DNA of 64,000 nucleotides from Chlamydiales bacterium (GCA_024233575.1 JACKPN010000009.1:1-64000); one strand, 5' to 3'; counted from the first letter of the stretch, positions 1 through 9,021 are shown. Made by a program: numbers and translations. The notes: generated from the letters alone by a model not told the origin.

Positions 1-189
1 TCGTGTCCTCCTTTCCTGTGGTTTGATCGTTACGGGAAAGGAGTTTTTTTAGAGGCTTATAATCAATATTTAATTCTAGCTCAGTTAAAAATCGAATTTT
101 GGAATACAGTTCCTGCCGTAAAAGATGTTCGGAGTGTTTGTAAAATAAATATTTCACAAATGTTAAGATTGATATTAATATCTTTTTAA
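1..189 (+). CDS. 3' end of an unidentified gene (partial)
   Basis: Frame 1 is open from the first base of the window to a TAA at 187-189, giving 62 residues without an internal stop. The translation has an ordinary mixed composition (aromatic-rich start, then an amphipathic stretch). It has no in-frame start except one late Met, so it is most simply the C-terminus of a gene that begins left of the window. No domain is recognisable. The stop lies 7 nt before the first possible start of the WD40 gene, so the two could be co-transcribed. It could also be a chance open frame. Confidence 0.4.
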   Translation, partial: SCPPFLWFDRYGKGVFLEAYNQYLILAQLKIEFWNTVPAVKDVRSVCKINISQMLRLILISF

Positions 190-231
190 AGTATAATGTT
201 TATTATCATTACAACTCAAATTAGTTTATTT

Positions 232-1578
232 ATGTCCTCTATTTCTTATAGCCGATATATGCCTAAGCTCTACCGTCCGGAAAGTGCTTGTACGGAACCT
301 GTAAGTGAAACCGGTGTTTCTAAAAACATGCGCCAGCATTTGAAATCTATTTTACAGGTACATGAACAACATTTTTTGGCTTATAACAATAAAATTAGAA
401 CCTCAGAAATTTCTAGGCTTCCTTCAAGCTTTCAATTTTCGCGGGTTAGTCTAGAAAAAAGACTCGATGCCCCAAAGTTATCAAAGAACCCGGACCATTC
501 CCCTTATTTTTTACATCAAAACTGCATAACTATTGCTTTGGGAAGCAAGATCTATCAATCTCCGTTCATTGGAGAACAGCAACCTCTTCAGGAATTTCTA
601 CCACCCAAAAATTCAAATATAGTACGAAGATTGCTTAAGTTAGAAGTTATCAGCTCTTTCCCTTATCAGCCTCAGCACATCAAAAGGTTGACCAATGTGC
701 AATATCTTGTCGGTGTCCTTCCCAAAGAGAGGACAAGCACACCAAGGTCATGTTTGGCGCTTTTGGATTCAATAAAAAATCAGTACTGCGGAGGGTGTAT
801 CTTTGAAGGTGCAGACAGTTTATCTGTTCAGCCATATATGGAATATGGTGCTTTCGCGGGTACAGAGAGACTCCATCATTATGATTTTCGGGAACGTAAT
901 CGTAATCCAGTGATGAATTATGGTGAAAAAGGTGACACGATTACCAGAATTTTTTCCCGCGAACACAGAACATATACCGGAGATGCAAGCGGAAACATTC
1001 GTATTTGGGATATCAGAACAAACAAGGAAGAGCTTTTTACTAAAAAGTTAGACGGTAAAATTCATGCTTTGGCAGTAAATCCAAAGAATCCCTTTATTAT
1101 CGTATCTAGTTCAGGATCTAAAGCAGATATATTAACGGTCACTAATACTGCTAACAGAAATTTTCAATTTTCTAAAAGCCTTAATTCTTCTGCGTATCAA
1201 CTTCTTTTCGATGCAGAAGGCAAAACACTTTTTAGCGCCCACGGCGAACCTGACAATTGCTTGCAGGCATGGAATTGTCATGATTGGAGTCAAGGAAACA
1301 AGCTCCAAGCAGATTCGAGCCCTGTTCTTTTTATGGAAGCAGAAACGAATCCTTCACCAATTCAGCCTTTTGTTGCTACGGCATCAGCAGATCGAGAATT
1401 TTTGAATTTATGGCGTTTTTACAACGAGCCGCAATCAGATAAATGTAGTGAAAGTAAGTCAAGAAAGCGGAAGCGCGATGACGATCACCACAGATATGAA
1501 ATATCTCCCAAAGACAAATTAAGAAAACGATCACGTAATAAGAAGGAAAATAGCAGCTTTACACTAACCATACGTTAA
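232..1578 (+). CDS. Cdc20/Cdh1 (Fizzy)-like WD40 protein, candidate host APC/C-targeting effector
   Basis: I use ATG 232; an in-frame ATG at 196 would add 12 hydrophobic residues, and neither start has a clear Shine-Dalgarno. Numbering here is from 196. Residues 19-24 (SRYMPK) resemble the C-box DR(F/Y)IPxR of APC/C activators. KRLDAPKL at 88-95, followed by an ALG..IY strand (114-120), matches the region that opens the Cdc20/Cdh1 WD40 propeller. Blades follow: GDASGNIRIWDIR at 262-274, a blade with SAHG...D..LQAW (347-359) like the Cdh1 STHG..N..LVW blade, and TASADREFLNLWRF (395-408) like the last Fizzy blade. The tail has two basic clusters (422-427, 441-450) resembling a bipartite nuclear localisation signal and a KEN triplet (450-452), and ends in Ile-Arg, the 'IR tail' of Cdc20/Cdh1. 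Seen: the motifs and their order. Known: C-box and IR tail dock activators on the APC/C. Inferred: a translocated eukaryote-like effector. No secretion signal was identified. Confidence 0.82.
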   Translation: MSSISYSRYMPKLYRPESACTEPVSETGVSKNMRQHLKSILQVHEQHFLAYNNKIRTSEISRLPSSFQFSRVSLEKRLDAPKLSKNPDHSPYFLHQNCITIALGSKIYQSPFIGEQQPLQEFLPPKNSNIVRRLLKLEVISSFPYQPQHIKRLTNVQYLVGVLPKERTSTPRSCLALLDSIKNQYCGGCIFEGADSLSVQPYMEYGAFAGTERLHHYDFRERNRNPVMNYGEKGDTITRIFSREHRTYTGDASGNIRIWDIRTNKEELFTKKLDGKIHALAVNPKNPFIIVSSSGSKADILTVTNTANRNFQFSKSLNSSAYQLLFDAEGKTLFSAHGEPDNCLQAWNCHDWSQGNKLQADSSPVLFMEAETNPSPIQPFVATASADREFLNLWRFYNEPQSDKCSESKSRKRKRDDDHHRYEISPKDKLRKRSRNKKENSSFTLTIR

Positions 1579-1655
1579 GGGTATCAAGCTGAAACGTTGC
1601 CTTTTTTCAATTGGTAGGGTAAAATTCCTCTTTTATTACGAATATTGGTGAACGC

Positions 1656-3086
1656 ATGACTACACAACTTAAGCTGTTCAATACGGCATCCCGCACTAAA
1701 GAGCCATTTCAACCGATGAAAGGTCAAGAGGTCAGCCTCTACACCTGCGGACCCACAGTATACAACCATGCGCATATTGGCAACTTCCGTACTTACGTTT
1801 TCGAAGACCTCCTCCGTCGTACACTCCAATATTTCGGCTATCATGTGACGCAAGTCATGAACCTCACTGACGTTGACGACAAAACGATCAAAGGGGCAAT
1901 CGAAAAAAATGTGACCCTTGACGAGTACACCAAACCCTATATTCAAGCATTTTTCGAAGACCTTGACGCTTTGCATATCCAGCGTGCAGAAAAGTATCCC
2001 GCAGCTACCGAATATATTAGCGAGATGATACGCATGATCGAAACCTTGCTGGAAAAGGGGGTCGCCTACCAAGGACAAGATAAAAGCATCTACTATGCAA
2101 TTAACAAGTTTCCTCATTACGGCTGCTTGTCACACCTGAAGCTGGATGAACTGAAAGCAGGGGCCTCTACAAGGGTCTCTAGTGACGAGTATGAAAAAGA
2201 TCATATCGCTGATTTCGTCTTATGGAAAGCCTATGACCCCGGACGGGACGGTAAAATCTACTGGGATAGCCCATTCGGAAAAGGACGCCCGGGATGGCAT
2301 CTTGAATGCTCCGCAATGGCGACGGCTCTCCTCGGAGAGACGATCGACATCCATGTTGGCGGCATCGATAATATGTTTCCGCATCATGAGAATGAGATCG
2401 CCCAATCCGAGGCATGCACAGGAAAAAAATTCGTCAACTTGTGGATGCACTCCGAGCACTTGATCGTCGATGGAAAAAAGATGTCTAAAAGCCTCGGCAA
2501 CTTCTACACTTTGCGCGATTTGTTGAACAAAGGTTTTAGTGGAATCCAGGTCCGTTACCTGCTTTTACAGACGCATTATAAAACCCAGTTGAATTTTACC
2601 CTTGGCGGTCTTGATGCAGCCAAGAGCAGCCTGCACCGTCTGAACGACCTGATCCAACGCCTCCTTAGCCCGCGATCCTCCGCCGACCATGGAAAAGTTC
2701 AAAAATACTTGACTCAAGCGGAACAACTTTTCGCAGACTCTCTTGCCGATGACTTGAATATCTCAGCTGCCTTAGCAGCGATTTTCGACCTGGTTCGTGA
2801 AATCAACACCCTATGCGATCAACAGACGATCAGCGAAAACGAAGCTCAGGAAGTGATCAAATTGCTTAAGAAATTCGACACTGTCCTAGGTGTGATGAGC
2901 TTTGACAAGGAGGTGGATGGAGTTCCACTGGAGCTTCAAGAGGCGCTCCAACAGCGTATTGAAGCGCGCAATAATAAAGACTGGGCGACTGCCGATGCGT
3001 TGCGCGATTTTATTCATGAAAGAGGATATGTCATCGAAGATACACGCAATGGTATGCGTTTAAAAAAAGCGGAAGTGCATGACTGA
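1656..3086 (+). CDS. cysS: Cysteinyl-tRNA synthetase
   Basis: Class I aminoacyl-tRNA synthetase that charges tRNA-Cys in the cytosol. It carries the expected zinc Cys in CGPTVYN (residue 31), the HIGH-type signature HAHIGN (38-43), further zinc ligands in LECSAMA (about 218) and PHHENE (about 242), and KMSKS near 274. The length of 476 aa is normal for the family. Its 3' end overlaps the next gene by 8 nt, indicating co-transcription and coupled translation. Together with convergent lysS and nearby priA this recalls the CT778-CT782 neighbourhood of Chlamydia trachomatis (from memory). Confidence 0.97.
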   Translation: MTTQLKLFNTASRTKEPFQPMKGQEVSLYTCGPTVYNHAHIGNFRTYVFEDLLRRTLQYFGYHVTQVMNLTDVDDKTIKGAIEKNVTLDEYTKPYIQAFFEDLDALHIQRAEKYPAATEYISEMIRMIETLLEKGVAYQGQDKSIYYAINKFPHYGCLSHLKLDELKAGASTRVSSDEYEKDHIADFVLWKAYDPGRDGKIYWDSPFGKGRPGWHLECSAMATALLGETIDIHVGGIDNMFPHHENEIAQSEACTGKKFVNLWMHSEHLIVDGKKMSKSLGNFYTLRDLLNKGFSGIQVRYLLLQTHYKTQLNFTLGGLDAAKSSLHRLNDLIQRLLSPRSSADHGKVQKYLTQAEQLFADSLADDLNISAALAAIFDLVREINTLCDQQTISENEAQEVIKLLKKFDTVLGVMSFDKEVDGVPLELQEALQQRIEARNNKDWATADALRDFIHERGYVIEDTRNGMRLKKAEVHD

Positions 3087-3330
3087 GAAAGGAAAAACAA
3101 AAGATGAGCGGTTTCTTCTTGCCTTATATGAGTTGGCAATAGAGAGAGGTGGCAAATTTACAGCTGTCGACCGTGATCATGTCGGTGAGAAAGTCGGTCT
3201 CCACGCTCGCGGAATCAATACTATCTGCAACCTCTTGTTGCAAGCAAATTTCATCAAGAAGAATGGGCCGTCAGCAGTCGCCTTGACTCCTCACGGCTAC
3301 CAACTAGTGGAGAGACTGCTCGCCGAGTAA
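3079..3330 (+). CDS. Small winged-helix-like protein, unknown function
   Basis: An 83-residue, mostly helical protein overlapping the end of cysS. The body reads as three helices followed by a predicted beta-wing ending in ALTPHGYQLVERLL, the look of a small winged-helix DNA-binding domain. The TPxG turn and terminal amphipathic helix are typical of 'TxxG' wing ends. It lacks catalytic residues and a signal peptide. The 8-nt overlap suggests dosage coupling with CysS. The fold is inferred from pattern only. Confidence 0.75.
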   Translation: MTEKGKTKDERFLLALYELAIERGGKFTAVDRDHVGEKVGLHARGINTICNLLLQANFIKKNGPSAVALTPHGYQLVERLLAE

Positions 3331-3344
3331 GTTCCTACTCGGCG
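3323..3344. terminator. Dyad between convergent genes
   Basis: GCCGAGTA and TACTCGGC form an 8-bp inverted repeat with a 6-nt loop. It spans the stop codons of the winged-helix gene (+) and lysS (-), which are only 4 nt apart. There is no strong T-run on either side, so it may act as a weak bidirectional terminator or mRNA 3' stabiliser rather than a classic intrinsic terminator. Confidence 0.4.
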
Positions 3345-4942
3345 TTGACAGCAGCGGCTCCAACTGGTTTCATCCAAGGAAAATAAAGCACGTCGCGAAT
3401 CGAGTGCGCGTTGGTAAACAGCATCACTAAGCGGTCGAGGCCGATGCCGACACCTGCGGTAGGCGGCATACCTTGGCAGATCGCTTCGATGAACTCTTCG
3501 TCGATAGGAGCTGCTTCTTCATCGCCGGCTTCGCGGCGTTCAGCTTGCTGCATCAAGAATTTTCTCTGGAGTTCAGGGTCATTGAGCTCTGAGTAGGCAT
3601 TGCAGATCTCTTGTCCTTGAATAAAGCTTTCAAATCGTTCGATTAACCCATCTTTACGATGAACAGGGTGGCGGTGGGGCTTGCACAGCACTGTCGTTTC
3701 AACAGGGTGGTCGGTGATGTGATGTGGCTGGATCAGCTTAGGTTCAACAAAAACTTCAAAGAGGGCAGCGATCAACAGCCCACGAGACAACGAGTTCAAC
3801 TTCAATGTGTCAATATGCTCGCTCTCCTTCAACAGCTGGCGCATCTCTTCGTCGCTCATGTTGTCGGCGTCGAGGTTCGCATACTCTTTTAAGCTCTCTT
3901 TCATCGACAGACGTCGCCATGGCGCTTTCACGTCAATCTCAATCATTTCACCGCTCTCGTGGTCAGCAACTTTTAGTTTTGTCGTTTGATACAGCTCAAG
4001 CGCAATCTTCTCATACAGCTTTTCTACAAACTCCATCATATGATGATAGTCCCAGTATGATGCATATGCCTCAAGGAGGGTAAATTCAGGGTTATGGTTC
4101 CTGTCGATGCCTTCATTGCGGAAAACCTTGCCAATTTCATACACGCGGCCCATGCCGCCGATGATCAGTTTCTTAAGAGGGATTTCCAAAGAGATGCGCA
4201 TAAACATCTCCTGATCGAGGGCATTTAGCCGAGTTAAGAATGGACGTGCTTCGGCGCCGCCGTAGATGCTCTGAAGAACCGGGGTTTCTACCTCAAGAAA
4301 ATCATACTCTTCGCAGTATTTGCGGATGATGCGGAAGATTTCGCTTCGTCTGCGGAAGGTGTCTTTTACTTCAGGATTAGAGATCAGATCCAAGCAGCGT
4401 TTGCGGTAGCGGAGTTCTTTATCATGAAGGCCGGAGTGCTTGTCAGCCAAAGGCAACAGAGTCTTACAAAGAAGCGTCACTCTCTTTGCATAGATGGTCA
4501 GCTCTCCCTTATTAGTGTGGAAGATGTAGCCCTCAACGCCAATGATGTCGCCAAGGTCGAATTTTTTTTCGATGATCTTAATGGGCTTCGCGGCTTGCGG
4601 GTCGCCATTCGGCGGGGTATAGCCGACAACTTCGGTATCCTCACGATTGAACATCACCTGGATGCGGCCGGTTTCGTCCATCAGATGGGCAAAAGCATTT
4701 TTTCCCATCGCACGGAACAATACAATACGTCCTGCCAGACAAACAAACGGAGTGGTGCCTGCCGCGGCATCGTCGCTATGGCCAATCTCTTCATTTTCAT
4801 ATTGCTGATGGAGCTGTTGAGCGTTGCTTGTCACTTCGAAATGGTGGGGATAGGGATCAATGCCTAACTCTTTAAGTTCATGAAGCTTTTTGGTGCGGTT
4901 TTGGAATTCTTCATGATAGTGATAGTCGGGAGTTTCAGTCAT
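3335..4942 (-). CDS. lysS: Lysyl-tRNA synthetase, class II
   Basis: A class IIb synthetase of 535 aa. It has an N-terminal OB-fold anticodon-binding domain (about 60-190), motif 1 around PVLQSIYGGAEARPF (about 222-236), motif 2 with FRNEGIDRNHNPEFT, and motif 3 GVGIGLDRLVMLF near the C-terminus. It charges tRNA-Lys in the cytosol. The start overlaps the stop of the upstream small membrane-protein gene by 8 nt, so the two are likely co-transcribed. An insertion-rich region near residues 350-400 lies between motifs 2 and 3, as is usual in class IIb enzymes. Confidence 0.97.
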   Translation of the reverse strand: MTETPDYHYHEEFQNRTKKLHELKELGIDPYPHHFEVTSNAQQLHQQYENEEIGHSDDAAAGTTPFVCLAGRIVLFRAMGKNAFAHLMDETGRIQVMFNREDTEVVGYTPPNGDPQAAKPIKIIEKKFDLGDIIGVEGYIFHTNKGELTIYAKRVTLLCKTLLPLADKHSGLHDKELRYRKRCLDLISNPEVKDTFRRRSEIFRIIRKYCEEYDFLEVETPVLQSIYGGAEARPFLTRLNALDQEMFMRISLEIPLKKLIIGGMGRVYEIGKVFRNEGIDRNHNPEFTLLEAYASYWDYHHMMEFVEKLYEKIALELYQTTKLKVADHESGEMIEIDVKAPWRRLSMKESLKEYANLDADNMSDEEMRQLLKESEHIDTLKLNSLSRGLLIAALFEVFVEPKLIQPHHITDHPVETTVLCKPHRHPVHRKDGLIERFESFIQGQEICNAYSELNDPELQRKFLMQQAERREAGDEEAAPIDEEFIEAICQGMPPTAGVGIGLDRLVMLFTNAHSIRDVLYFPWMKPVGAAAVNAE

Positions 4943-5108
4943 TTGTTACCTTTGTTGTTGCTGTTTTGTCATAGCTACGCACGAAATCAAGTCTGGCATA
5001 GCAATAGACTGTGGTCGCGAGGAGAAATACCCCGAATGTAACGCATAACAAGATGAAGTACTGTGTACGGCGGTTTGCGCTTCTAAATTTTTCGATCCAA
5101 TTCATCAT
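4935..5108 (-). CDS. Small single-span membrane protein
   Basis: The ATG at 5108 follows a strong GGGGGG Shine-Dalgarno-like run, giving a 57-residue protein; a TTG 21 nt upstream is less likely. A basic N-terminal segment precedes one hydrophobic span (about residues 18-36, YFILLCVTFGVFLLATTVY) and a short polar tail, so it is probably an inner-membrane protein with its N-terminus inside. The gene overlaps lysS by 8 nt. No family is recognised. Confidence 0.65.
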   Translation of the reverse strand: MMNWIEKFRSANRRTQYFILLCVTFGVFLLATTVYCYARLDFVRSYDKTATTKVTND

Positions 5109-5221
5109 TCCCCCCACAAATTGCCTCAATAATAGCTTAACGTTGTTTTTTTTTCTACCTTCGTGAATCGATCGCTTTAATCCTCATATATTGAAGTTGT
5201 AATGCTAAAAAAAACATTTTA

Positions 5222-5230
5222 TGTTATAAT
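5222..5230 (+). promoter_or_regulatory. Extended -10 promoter of the PEP-CTERM gene
   Basis: TGTTATAAT is a perfect TGnTATAAT extended -10 element. It sits 20 nt before the ATG at 5250 and 7 nt before a GGAGG ribosome-binding site (5237-5241). It lies downstream of the alternative ATG at 5202, which supports 5250 as the real start. No good -35 hexamer is present, as often tolerated with extended -10 elements. Confidence 0.55.
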
Positions 5231-5249
5231 GATAGTGGAGGAATATGTG

Positions 5250-5966
5250 ATGAAAAACATTATTTTATCGGTTTTCATTACAGCTATGGCGGTACTGTTG
5301 TTGCCCTTCGCTGCTACATACGCTGCGGATGATGTCGAATCCGGCCAACGTGATGCCAGTTTTGATGCAGTACAGTCAAATGGACAGTGGGAAGGAGATT
5401 TTCGCATCTCCTGGGAAATCAAACAAGAAGGTTCGCTTTACCACTATGTTTATAAGATTACCGACAACGCCGGCAATCCCGTAAAGCCAAATATAAAACA
5501 CCTGCTTCTGGAGGTGAGTCCAGATATTAATACCCGCAACCTTGCCAATGAAATAGATGTCCGCTCCGATGGTGGGGTGACGTCGATTGGACGTTACTCA
5601 ACGAACCGTGATAATCCTGGTCTTCCTGATGATATTTACGCCTTGCAGTTCGATGTGCTGAAAAATGACAGCGGCGAATATGTTGTTGAGTTCTATAGCA
5701 ACCGACCACCGGTGTGGGGTGATTTCTACGCCCAGGGAGCGGCCCGAGACTATGCTTATAATGTTGGATTTGGCGCTGATTCTCCCGGTGATGGTGCGGA
5801 TGTTGCCCTCGCTGGAGAAAAACCTATGACGCTCTGGATACCTACTCCGTCGACAGGAGCGGCAAGCATCGCCACTCCTGAACCAGGCACATGGCTGATC
5901 TTAGGATCTACCCTCGCAGCTGTTGCCTATTCTAGAAGAAAAAAGCTGATCACACCTCAGAAATAA
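5250..5966 (+). CDS. PEP-CTERM sorting-domain exported protein
   Basis: From ATG 5250 (GGAGG 9 nt upstream) the product is 238 aa. It starts with a Sec signal peptide: a basic start, a hydrophobic core, then AATYAAD with likely cleavage after AYA. The mature part is beta-rich and acidic with no recognised enzyme motif. The C-terminus is a textbook PEP-CTERM tag: TPEPGTWLILGSTLAAV (PEP motif plus transmembrane stretch) followed by the basic YSRRKK. Such tags are recognised by exosortase (EpsH/XrtA-type) systems that anchor or release proteins at the envelope, usually in exopolysaccharide-producing bacteria. No exosortase lies in this window. It stands alone, convergent with priA, which it overlaps by 10 nt. 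Confidence 0.85.
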   Translation: MKNIILSVFITAMAVLLLPFAATYAADDVESGQRDASFDAVQSNGQWEGDFRISWEIKQEGSLYHYVYKITDNAGNPVKPNIKHLLLEVSPDINTRNLANEIDVRSDGGVTSIGRYSTNRDNPGLPDDIYALQFDVLKNDSGEYVVEFYSNRPPVWGDFYAQGAARDYAYNVGFGADSPGDGADVALAGEKPMTLWIPTPSTGAASIATPEPGTWLILGSTLAAVAYSRRKKLITPQK

Positions 5967-8233
5967 GTTGATAAAGGATTAACGTCTATAGCTGTTTTAA
6001 CCTTTGAATCGGTATGCAGCTCTTTTTTGCACCCTTCAATAGCCGTGTTTATCGGCATCACCTTAGGTCCCCGAATAAGAAAATGGAAACGGAAATGATT
6101 TTTTACTCGAGCGTACCCTGCGGGAACTACTGGGTGCAGTGTATACTCTTGTGTTAGCCGCGTGGCAATATAGCGGTGCCACTTTTGTGCCTGGGATCTA
6201 ACTCTCTCTTCTTGTTCTCCGGAAAAGCTGACCTTTACAATTGTTGCATGAGGAGGAAAACCAAACATCTCTCGAGTAGTGATTTCCTCACTGTAAAAAG
6301 CCTCATAATCCTGTTTTGACGCATGAATGATCGTTTGATTGTCGGGCATGCAGGTCTGGATTACCACATCACCGGCAAGGACACCCCGCCCCGCGCGGCC
6401 AGCAACCTGCGTGATCAATTGAAAGACTGTTTCTGCTGATCGAAAATCAGGAATGTTGAGTGCGGCATCACTATTGAGCACGCCTACAAGTGTGACAAGA
6501 GGGAAATGCAGCCCTTTCGCTACCATTTGCGTGCCGATCAAAACATCGGCCTTGCCCGTGCCAAACTCCCTGAAAAGCTTCTGGTGACTCCCCTTGTGGC
6601 GGGTCGTGTCGGCATCAACCCTCAGGGTCCTTATCTCAGGAAATATCGCATGCAGCGACTTCTCCACCTGTTCCGTACCGACCCCTTTGAACCTCATCGG
6701 CTCAGAATGCTGGCAGGAAGGACAGTTTTTCGGCACTGGAGTCAACGTATAGCCGCATAGGTGACAGGAGAGGTTGTTGCTGCTCTTATGGAAGGTCATT
6801 GCCACATCACAGTGGTCGCACTGTATTGTCTTGCCGCACCCCTGACAGATTAAGCTGGTATGATAGCCGCGCCTATTCAAGAAAAGGATCGTTTGTTCCC
6901 CGTCGGTTAGCCGGCGTTTGATACCGTCAAGCAGCTGCTCGGAGAAATTAGTATATCCTTGCGCCTTTTTATATTCGTTTTTCATGTCCACGATGGCAAC
7001 TGAGGGAATTTGGGCGGCATCGGGGCGTGCCGTAAGCCGATTTAGTTTGTATTTACCTATAGAGGCATTGTAGTAGCTCTCGAGGCTTGGCGTCGCGCTC
7101 CCCATGATCACCGCTGCCTCTTCCATCTTACCGCGCATGACGGCCACATCACGCGCATTATAGCAAGGCATCTCATCGCTCTGCTTGTAAGACTGTTCAT
7201 GCTCTTCATCGACGATAATCAGTCCTAGGTCCTTGACAGGACTGAATATGGCTGATCGCGCACCGATCACGATTTTTGCTTCGCCATGCTTGATCTTATA
7301 CCATTCATCATAACGTTCCCCGGCGCTTAAGCGGTGATGAAGCACGGCGATGTAGCAATCAAAACGGCTGCGGAATCTTTCAATTGTTTGCGGTGTCAGC
7401 GAGATCTCAGGGACTAGCATGATCGTTCCGCGACCCTGTTCAAGCGCCTTCTCAATTGCTTGCATGTATACTTCAGTCTTTCCGCTTCCGGTTACGCCAA
7501 ACAGCAGATGTGCGCCGAAAGCATGCTTTTCAAGAGTATCGACAATCTGTCCATAAGCATCTTGCTGCTCGTTGTTCAATACCTTTCGCTTTGTCAGAAA
7601 ATATTCCTCATCGATCAGAGGTGATCTGTCGACCCTGACAATATCGATATTCAGAAACCCCTGCTTTACCAAGGTCTCAACTGGACTACGAGTGGCTTCT
7701 GCCATCTCAAGAAGTTCCGATAAAAAAATCCCTTTACGAACCTTTAGCATCACCTCCAGGAGCGCCGCACGCGAAGGATATTTCTCCCTGACTGCAATGC
7801 AATGTTCTCTAAGCTCTTCGCGGCTTTTGGCGCGTATCACGTAAAGCTGCTGTTTATGTCCGACATCTTTACGGATGCTGGCAGGGAGAACAGTCTTCAA
7901 TACCAGATTCAAGGGAGTGCAGTAATAGCGTGCCATCCATAATGAAAGATCGAAGAGCGCATCGGTGATGAGCTCTTCATTGGAAATAGCCTTCGCAATC
8001 GGTAGAACAGGAGAAAAGGCTGGGTGGTCCTTTATTTCCAGAACATATCCATAGCGCAGGTGTCCACGCACGGGAACCGCGACGCGTGTGCCGCGACGGA
8101 TCTGTGCCTCCAGGTTTTCTGGAATGCCATAATCGAGGGTTTTATCGAGGGCAAGATCCAAAACAATCGAGGCGTAGCGACGAAATTGCCTGCCTTTTAC
8201 CTGTTTTTCAGCAGTTGCTGGAGAGCTTTCCAT
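5957..8233 (-). CDS. priA: Primosomal protein N', replication-restart helicase PriA
   Basis: A superfamily 2 DNA helicase of 758 aa that reloads the replisome at stalled forks. It has the PriA N-terminal DNA-binding domain, Walker A GVTGSGKTEVY (about 243-253), DEEH box (about 336-339), SATPSLESY motif III, and the zinc-binding insert with Cys pairs beginning CQGCGKTIQCDHC and ending CPSC (about 465-510). VAGRAGR-type motif VI follows at about 605. It overlaps the 274-aa gene upstream by 37 nt and is the third gene of an operon reading leftward from 9734. Confidence 0.97.
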   Translation of the reverse strand: MESSPATAEKQVKGRQFRRYASIVLDLALDKTLDYGIPENLEAQIRRGTRVAVPVRGHLRYGYVLEIKDHPAFSPVLPIAKAISNEELITDALFDLSLWMARYYCTPLNLVLKTVLPASIRKDVGHKQQLYVIRAKSREELREHCIAVREKYPSRAALLEVMLKVRKGIFLSELLEMAEATRSPVETLVKQGFLNIDIVRVDRSPLIDEEYFLTKRKVLNNEQQDAYGQIVDTLEKHAFGAHLLFGVTGSGKTEVYMQAIEKALEQGRGTIMLVPEISLTPQTIERFRSRFDCYIAVLHHRLSAGERYDEWYKIKHGEAKIVIGARSAIFSPVKDLGLIIVDEEHEQSYKQSDEMPCYNARDVAVMRGKMEEAAVIMGSATPSLESYYNASIGKYKLNRLTARPDAAQIPSVAIVDMKNEYKKAQGYTNFSEQLLDGIKRRLTDGEQTILFLNRRGYHTSLICQGCGKTIQCDHCDVAMTFHKSSNNLSCHLCGYTLTPVPKNCPSCQHSEPMRFKGVGTEQVEKSLHAIFPEIRTLRVDADTTRHKGSHQKLFREFGTGKADVLIGTQMVAKGLHFPLVTLVGVLNSDAALNIPDFRSAETVFQLITQVAGRAGRGVLAGDVVIQTCMPDNQTIIHASKQDYEAFYSEEITTREMFGFPPHATIVKVSFSGEQEERVRSQAQKWHRYIATRLTQEYTLHPVVPAGYARVKNHFRFHFLIRGPKVMPINTAIEGCKKELHTDSKVKTAIDVNPLSTYF

Positions 8234-9021
8234 AGAGACCGCTTTAATTCCGGTTGTTTCAAGTAGATGGTCAGATCAGGAAGCAGAAGCAGAGGAACGC
8301 CGCCAAGGTAGCGGTGCATTTTATTCGACGACTCGCGGTAGAGCTCCTTCAGCTTGGGCATGCTGTGTATGCCTACATCGGTTGCAACGATCAGACTTAA
8401 TTGTTTCATCGCGAGCATGGCTTCCCATTTGTTCTGTTTGTTGATCTTGTCTGCAGGGTAGATCACTGCAGGTGCCAACTGCTGATCGACAGCTCGGCAA
8501 ACCTTGCCAAGGAAGAGCGCTTGTTCTTGCGGCTCATGGAACGATAAGAAAACAACCTCAGGGGCGCGCAGCCGCTGGCTGCGCTGCTTCGCTTCACTAT
8601 CATCGGGCGGGTTGTCGTGAAGCTTGATGTGCGGGAACTTCTCGCTGATGATTTTACGTATCTCTTTCAGGTCGGCGCCAGCTGCGGCGGGCATCGGCTC
8701 CAGGGACACGCCCTTTTTTGCTTCTGATGGAGGCGGAAGTGTAGGTTCAGCTTTTTCTTCTTTGACAGCAAGAGAAGGTGAAGGTAAAGGGGAAGGTTTG
8801 ACAGCAACCTTAGGTTTGGGTGTTGTTGCCGGTATTGGCGTTGACATTGAAGGAAGGGGTGCGGCAGGTTTCGGCTGCTGTCTGGTTTTTAGAAAATACT
8901 CCTTGAAATAAGCATAATCCGAATCCGTTGTCATGACAGAATCGCGACACGCATATTCCTGCAGTAGAAAACTCTGCGTCTGCTCTAACAACTGTTTATA
9001 TTGCTGCTTCAAAGAAGTCAT
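8197..9021 (-). CDS. Conserved chlamydial-type protein of unknown function
   Basis: A 274-aa soluble protein with a helical N-terminus (1-50), a Pro/Lys-rich low-complexity linker (about 54-110) and a compact mixed alpha/beta C-terminal domain (about 115-274) ending in a Leu-rich helix. It has no signal peptide and no recognised motif. The start shares an ATGA overlap with the upstream gene, and the end overlaps priA by 37 nt, so the three genes are co-expressed. The flexible linker suggests an adaptor-like architecture, which is inference only. Confidence 0.8.
   Translation of the reverse strand: MTSLKQQYKQLLEQTQSFLLQEYACRDSVMTTDSDYAYFKEYFLKTRQQPKPAAPLPSMSTPIPATTPKPKVAVKPSPLPSPSLAVKEEKAEPTLPPPSEAKKGVSLEPMPAAAGADLKEIRKIISEKFPHIKLHDNPPDDSEAKQRSQRLRAPEVVFLSFHEPQEQALFLGKVCRAVDQQLAPAVIYPADKINKQNKWEAMLAMKQLSLIVATDVGIHSMPKLKELYRESSNKMHRYLGGVPLLLLPDLTIYLKQPELKRSLWKALQQLLKNR

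Noticed and set aside
1584..2117. 177-codon minus-strand open frame
   Set aside because: Antisense to the catalytic domain of cysS.
4424..4867. 147-codon plus-strand open frame
   Set aside because: Antisense to the OB-fold part of lysS; no ribosome-binding site.
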